Of a stretch of 48,693 bases of DNA, positions 45,602 to 48,693 are shown one piece after another. Each line of letters begins with the position of its first letter. The first letter of the stretch is position 1. Where the stretch lies: positions 1-48,693 of the forward strand of contig DATLXH010000111.1 of NCBI GenBank assembly GCA_035576005.1. The letters run 5' to 3'. A model generated the notes under the pieces. The model did no database searches. It was given only the letters and a program-made list of their open reading frames with translations, and was not told where the DNA came from. The position numbers and the translations under genes were made by a program. The DNA comes from DATLXH01 sp035576005 (GTDB lineage Bacteria; Acidobacteriota; Thermoanaerobaculia; Gp7-AA8).

Positions 45602-46568
45602 CGGGGTCCTGCGAAGTTTGCGGAGGCCTAACCTCCGGCGGCCCTGCGCGCAGAATGCTTTCGACGATGTACGCCGGCCTACGCTTCGCTTCGTCGTAGA
45701 TGTGCGCCAGATACGAGCCAATGATTGCGAGACAGAGCAGCTGCACGCCACCTAGAAAAAGTATGACTACGATCAACGTCGTGATGCCGCTCGGGGTTGC
45801 TTCGGGTCGCAGGAGTCGCAGCCCAATCTGGTAGATGATCGCCAGCGCCGATGTGGCGACCGTCGAGAGTGCGATCCAGGTGATGAACTCCAGCGGCACA
45901 TACGAGAACGAGAGGATCGCCTTCCGCGCCCAGCCAATGTTCCTGAGCGCCGAGTTGGTCGTCACACCGAACATTCGCTCCGGCCGGACATACGGGACAC
46001 CCGTCTGGCGGAAGCCGACCCAGGCACGCAGTCCCCGTAAAAATCGGTTAGTTTCCGGCAGTGAGTTGAGTGCGTCGACGACTTTCCGATCGATGAGTGA
46101 GAAGTCGCCGGCATCGAGAGGCACCGACACGTATGACGCGGCACGGAAGAGACGGTAGAAAAGCTTGTACGACACCCGGAGGAACATCGTCGCTTCGCGC
46201 TTGACACGTACGCCGTAGACTACCTCGAAGCCTTCCTGCCACTTCTCGTAGAACTGCGCGATCAACTCTGGAGGATCCTGCAGATCACCATCCAGCAGCA
46301 CCACCGCGTCACCGGTGCTGATGCGCATCCCGCTGGTGAATGCGCTCTGCGATCCGAAGTTACGGGCGTGATTGACCGCGATAACATGAGGGTCACGCTG
46401 CACCAGCGCCGTGAGCACCTCGCGCGCGTTGTCAGGGCTGTTGTCATTGACGAAGATGATCTCGTAATCGACGCCAAGGCGCGTGAAGACTTCGGTCAGA
46501 CGCTGGTGCATGACCGGAATCGCGGGACCGTCACGGTAGCACGCGATGATCGCGCTGAGCTTCGTCAT
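45588..46568 (-). CDS. Family 2 glycosyltransferase, DPM1/GtrB/ArnC type
   Basis: A 326-residue enzyme that loads a sugar from NDP-sugar onto polyprenyl phosphate at the cytoplasmic face. The GT-A domain shows IIACYRDG, IIFVNDNSPDN near 38, the DGDLQDPPE metal site near 93, and HARNFGSQSAF near 68. Two C-terminal membrane spans (about 225-247 and 262-285) and the amphipathic end LAHIYDEAKRRP are as in ArnC/GtrB. Its lipid-linked product is the natural donor for the GT39-like protein at 42035. It overlaps its neighbours by 4 and 14 bases. Confidence 0.9.
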   Translation of the reverse strand: MTKLSAIIACYRDGPAIPVMHQRLTEVFTRLGVDYEIIFVNDNSPDNAREVLTALVQRDPHVIAVNHARNFGSQSAFTSGMRISTGDAVVLLDGDLQDPPELIAQFYEKWQEGFEVVYGVRVKREATMFLRVSYKLFYRLFRAASYVSVPLDAGDFSLIDRKVVDALNSLPETNRFLRGLRAWVGFRQTGVPYVRPERMFGVTTNSALRNIGWARKAILSFSYVPLEFITWIALSTVATSALAIIYQIGLRLLRPEATPSGITTLIVVILFLGGVQLLCLAIIGSYLAHIYDEAKRRPAYIVESILRAGPPEVRPPQTSQDPDVSR

Positions 46569-47500
46569 GCCGGCGTCGTCGCCTGGCTCAACGCGGCGAA
46601 CGCGGTGTCGTGGATCGCTTCGGACGACAGACCATGCAGATGGTTCATGTACCGCTCACTGCCAGTCTGGCCGATCGCCAGCTGACGCACCCCGCAGCGG
46701 GTAAGCCGTACAGGCAGCTTACGTTCGGCGATCACCTCGGCCACCCAGGAGCCAAGGCCGCCGTTAATGTAGTGCGCCTCAACGGTGACGACACATGGAA
46801 AACGCGCAAGGAGAACTCCAAGTTCATCGGCACTGGCATCGTTGAATGTTGACACGATCGCAAGTGAAACGCTGACACCTTCCTTCGTCAATCGCTGCAC
46901 GGCGATGGCAGCTTCAGTCGAAATAGCGCCGATGGAGATAACGAGGAGGTCCGAGCCGCTGCCGATCTGCACGCATCGGTTCCGATCGAAGCGGCCCTCG
47001 AGTCCAGGCACGATGCGCGTTTCGTCTTTCCCGAGGCGATAGTAGACCGGCCCCTCGAGCTGCCATGTCGCCGAGAGCGCATTGACCGTCTGCTCCCGGT
47101 CGGCCGGTGCCACGATCGTGAGACCCGGCAGCACTCGCATTACGCCGAGGTCCTCGAGGCCGTAGTGCGAGAAACCGTTGTGCCCGTACTCGAAGCCGCC
47201 GCCCACGCCGATGATTCGTACCTGCAATCGATGATGTACCGGGCCGTTGCGGATGAACTCATACGGGCGGAGCACAGCGAAGGGCACGATCGAATACACA
47301 AACGGGATGAAGCCATCCTGTGCCAGACCTGTTGCGACTGCGACCATGTTCTGCTCGGCGACGCCGACGTTTAGGAACCTGTCGGGAAAGCGATCAGCGA
47401 AGACTTCGACGGCCATGTAGCCGAGGTCGGCGGTCAGTAACATCACGCGCTCGTCCTGCGCCGCGAGGTTGGTGAGCTGGCGTAGAAACGACTGTCTCAT
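46565..47500 (-). CDS. Transketolase-like protein, C-terminal half
   Basis: A 311-residue protein holding the pyrimidine-binding and C-terminal domains of a transketolase. The catalytic Glu lies in NVGVAEQNMVAVATGLA near residue 49, and VYYRLGKDETRIVP is in the linker. It works with the N-terminal half encoded just upstream; the genes overlap by four bases, so equal synthesis is expected. Split transketolases in glycan clusters usually act on special sugars rather than in the pentose phosphate pathway; that role is inferred here from the neighbours. Confidence 0.9.
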   Translation of the reverse strand: MRQSFLRQLTNLAAQDERVMLLTADLGYMAVEVFADRFPDRFLNVGVAEQNMVAVATGLAQDGFIPFVYSIVPFAVLRPYEFIRNGPVHHRLQVRIIGVGGGFEYGHNGFSHYGLEDLGVMRVLPGLTIVAPADREQTVNALSATWQLEGPVYYRLGKDETRIVPGLEGRFDRNRCVQIGSGSDLLVISIGAISTEAAIAVQRLTKEGVSVSLAIVSTFNDASADELGVLLARFPCVVTVEAHYINGGLGSWVAEVIAERKLPVRLTRCGVRQLAIGQTGSERYMNHLHGLSSEAIHDTAFAALSQATTPA

Positions 47501-48288
47501 CGCCCTGCTCCAATCTCGCCGAGGGCGTTCGCGTACTCAGTGTCGGACATCGGGCTGTAGTGCCACTTGACCTGCCGCTCCATGAATGACACGCCCTTTC
47601 CGAACGTGGTTCTGGCGATGACGACGCGCGGTGCGCCGCCGACGGAGGGGCGCGACATCGCATCGGCGAGCTGTTCATGATCGTGGCCGTCGACCTCGCG
47701 CGCGTCCCACTGGAACGCCCGCCAGCGATCGGCGAGCGGCGAGAAAGAAAGGATCTCGTCGGTGTAGCCGAGGGCCTGCTGGCCGTTCGCATCGATGATG
47801 GCTACCAGGTTCGTGAGCCGATGGTGCGCGGCGAATGCGATGCTCTCCCACACTGAGCCCTCGTTGCATTCGGCGTCACTCAGGAGCGCGAAGACTTGCC
47901 GGACGGAGCTCTGTTTGCGGGCCGCTAGGGCGTAGCCGGCGGCGACACCGAGACCATGACCGAGCGAGCCGGTCGAGTAGTCGATCCCCGGCAGGACCGT
48001 GTCCGGGTGGACGCCCAGCGAGGTGCCGTCCGCGCAGAATGTGCCGAGGGCGCGCTCATCGAGGCGGCCCTTGAGGTGCAGGGCGGCGTAAAGTGCGAGC
48101 GCGGCGTGACCCTTCGATAGTACGAAGCGGTCGCGCTCGTGGTCATCGGCTCGTTCGACGCGCAGCACCCGGCCGTAAAGGACGGCGAGAATGTCTGCCA
48201 CGGAGAGTGCCGACCCGATGTGACCGACGCTGGCGCGCTTCGACTGCTCGAGAATGATTCGTCGGATCTGCTGCGCGATTTGATCCAT
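47497..48288 (-). CDS. Transketolase-like protein, N-terminal half
   Basis: A 263-residue ThDP-binding half. GHIGSALSVADILAVLYG and KGHAALALYAAL are the expected opening, and LLSDAECNEGSVWES with VAIIDANG is the diphosphate/Mg site: G-D-G/A-E...N becomes S-D-A-E...N, a usual variant. ATG 48288 has GAGG upstream; 48303 adds five residues. It is first gene of the surface-glycan operon that runs to 42035 with overlaps or tiny gaps throughout. A sequence CTAGTGGAGTGTG shared with the scoB promoter lies at 48305. Confidence 0.92.
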   Translation of the reverse strand: MDQIAQQIRRIILEQSKRASVGHIGSALSVADILAVLYGRVLRVERADDHERDRFVLSKGHAALALYAALHLKGRLDERALGTFCADGTSLGVHPDTVLPGIDYSTGSLGHGLGVAAGYALAARKQSSVRQVFALLSDAECNEGSVWESIAFAAHHRLTNLVAIIDANGQQALGYTDEILSFSPLADRWRAFQWDAREVDGHDHEQLADAMSRPSVGGAPRVVIARTTFGKGVSFMERQVKWHYSPMSDTEYANALGEIGAGR

Positions 48289-48423
48289 GGTGGAAGACCT
48301 CATTCTAGTGGAGTGTGTGGAGTTTCGACATTTTCTCAGATTCTCAGAGCGCGGGCTGGGCCCGCAACCCCATAAGAGTCACTCGCAATCCGAGGTCATT
48401 CGAGTTGGGAGAATCAAAAACCG

Positions 48424-48518
48424 GAAGCGGGAGCGGGAGCGGGAGGGGGCGTAACCAGCTGTGGTGAGTATCGCAGAGAGTTCGGGAAAGGGTCTGGGAG
48501 TCGTTCCCGCTCCCGCTC
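48424..48518. repeat. R4 GC-rich inverted repeat, copy 2
   Basis: GAGCGGGAGCGGGA (48431-48444) is inverted at 48505-48518 as TCCCGCTCCCGCTC, with about 60 bases between. The right arm is followed by TTTCATTGACAGT, nearly the same as after copy 1 at 17105. It lies between the transketolase operon start and the transposase end. Nothing else is visible in 48304-48572. Confidence 0.6.
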
Positions 48519-48572
48519 TTTCATTGACAGTCTGACAGACAAGTTCGCTTTGGCTTCTGATGAACTGACTTT

Positions 48573-48693
48573 TCATTGAGGAAGTGGAGTGAGCTGGTAA
48601 CCGAGGGTAAGCGCTTTTTTTTCGAGTGAGTTGAATAGCTTTTGCTGATAGCGTTTCTCGTAGTAGTCAACGCCGGCTTCGCGGTATGGCGTT
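48573..48693 (-). CDS. C-terminal end of a probable transposase (cut by window edge)
   Basis: Thirty-nine residues and a TGA (48573-48575) are read from the window edge: TPYREAGVDYYEKRYQQKLF then ALTLGYQLTPLPQ. The pattern DYYExRY...L..LE..A..LGYQL is typical of the extreme C-terminus of insertion-sequence transposases found in several phyla; I cannot name the IS family from this tail. The rest lies outside the window. The adjacent R4 inverted repeat could belong to the same element's end or be unrelated. Confidence 0.55.
   Translation of the reverse strand, partial: TPYREAGVDYYEKRYQQKLFNSLEKKALTLGYQLTPLPQ

Overview
The window is a bacterial chromosome segment of roughly 60% G+C carrying one complete rRNA operon (16S, tRNA-Ile, tRNA-Ala, 23S, 5S). 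The 16S V4 text, a Gram-negative gene set (outer-membrane barrel ending in Phe, several lipobox lipoproteins, surface-glycan genes), the MEP isoprenoid pathway (ispG) and many long intergenic palindromes suggest an uncultured Acidobacteriota, perhaps near Thermoanaerobaculia or Holophagae. That placement is inference from reading the 16S, not a tree.

Layout. 1-3.6 kb: an outer-membrane protein, moaD, a MoaE-Nudix fusion and an MBL-fold hydrolase form a tight cluster. 3.9-5.5 kb: a FAD oxidoreductase with a C-terminal Rieske domain. 5.9-7.1 kb: two tRNA-Ser genes and a cyclic-nucleotide-binding DUF1003 membrane protein. 7.4-15.1 kb: a lipoprotein on the minus strand, then a plus-strand run hslO, TrmA-type RNA methyltransferase, comEC, a small membrane protein, miaA and a TPR lipoprotein. 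15.3-20 kb: vapBC (vapC with a CTG start), ribF, a fatty-acid desaturase and lysine 6-aminotransferase. 20.1-24.6 kb: thiolase and the two halves of a 3-oxoacid CoA-transferase, split by a membrane glycosyltransferase on the opposite strand. 24.6-31.4 kb: further membrane glycosyltransferase-like proteins, lspA, ispG, a cyclase-family hydrolase and a GT2. 31.4-37.7 kb: the rRNA operon. 37.7-42 kb: an accessory island of nucleotidyltransferase pairs, a lipoprotein, a class III nucleotide cyclase and gene debris. 42-48.3 kb: a minus-strand surface-glycan cluster with a split transketolase, GT2, SAM methyltransferase, NAD-epimerase and GT39-like protein. The window ends inside a probable transposase gene.

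The most striking content is RNA. The 23S gene is interrupted after the equivalent of E. coli U1931 by a 331-nt ORF-less group I intron. Its P1, P10 and P7 pairings can be read directly. A second self-splicing-type element, a 580-nt ORF-less group II intron, sits exactly at the end of the T-rich tract of the operon's terminator, the habit of group IIC introns.

The other unexplained layer is intergenic repeats. A ~182-bp element with inverted termini occurs in three long copies, in both orientations, plus two fragments, usually just past a stop codon. Four other hairpin or inverted-repeat families also occur. Decay is visible too: a one-base frameshift fusing a nucleotidyltransferase to its small partner, and two methyltransferase fragments.
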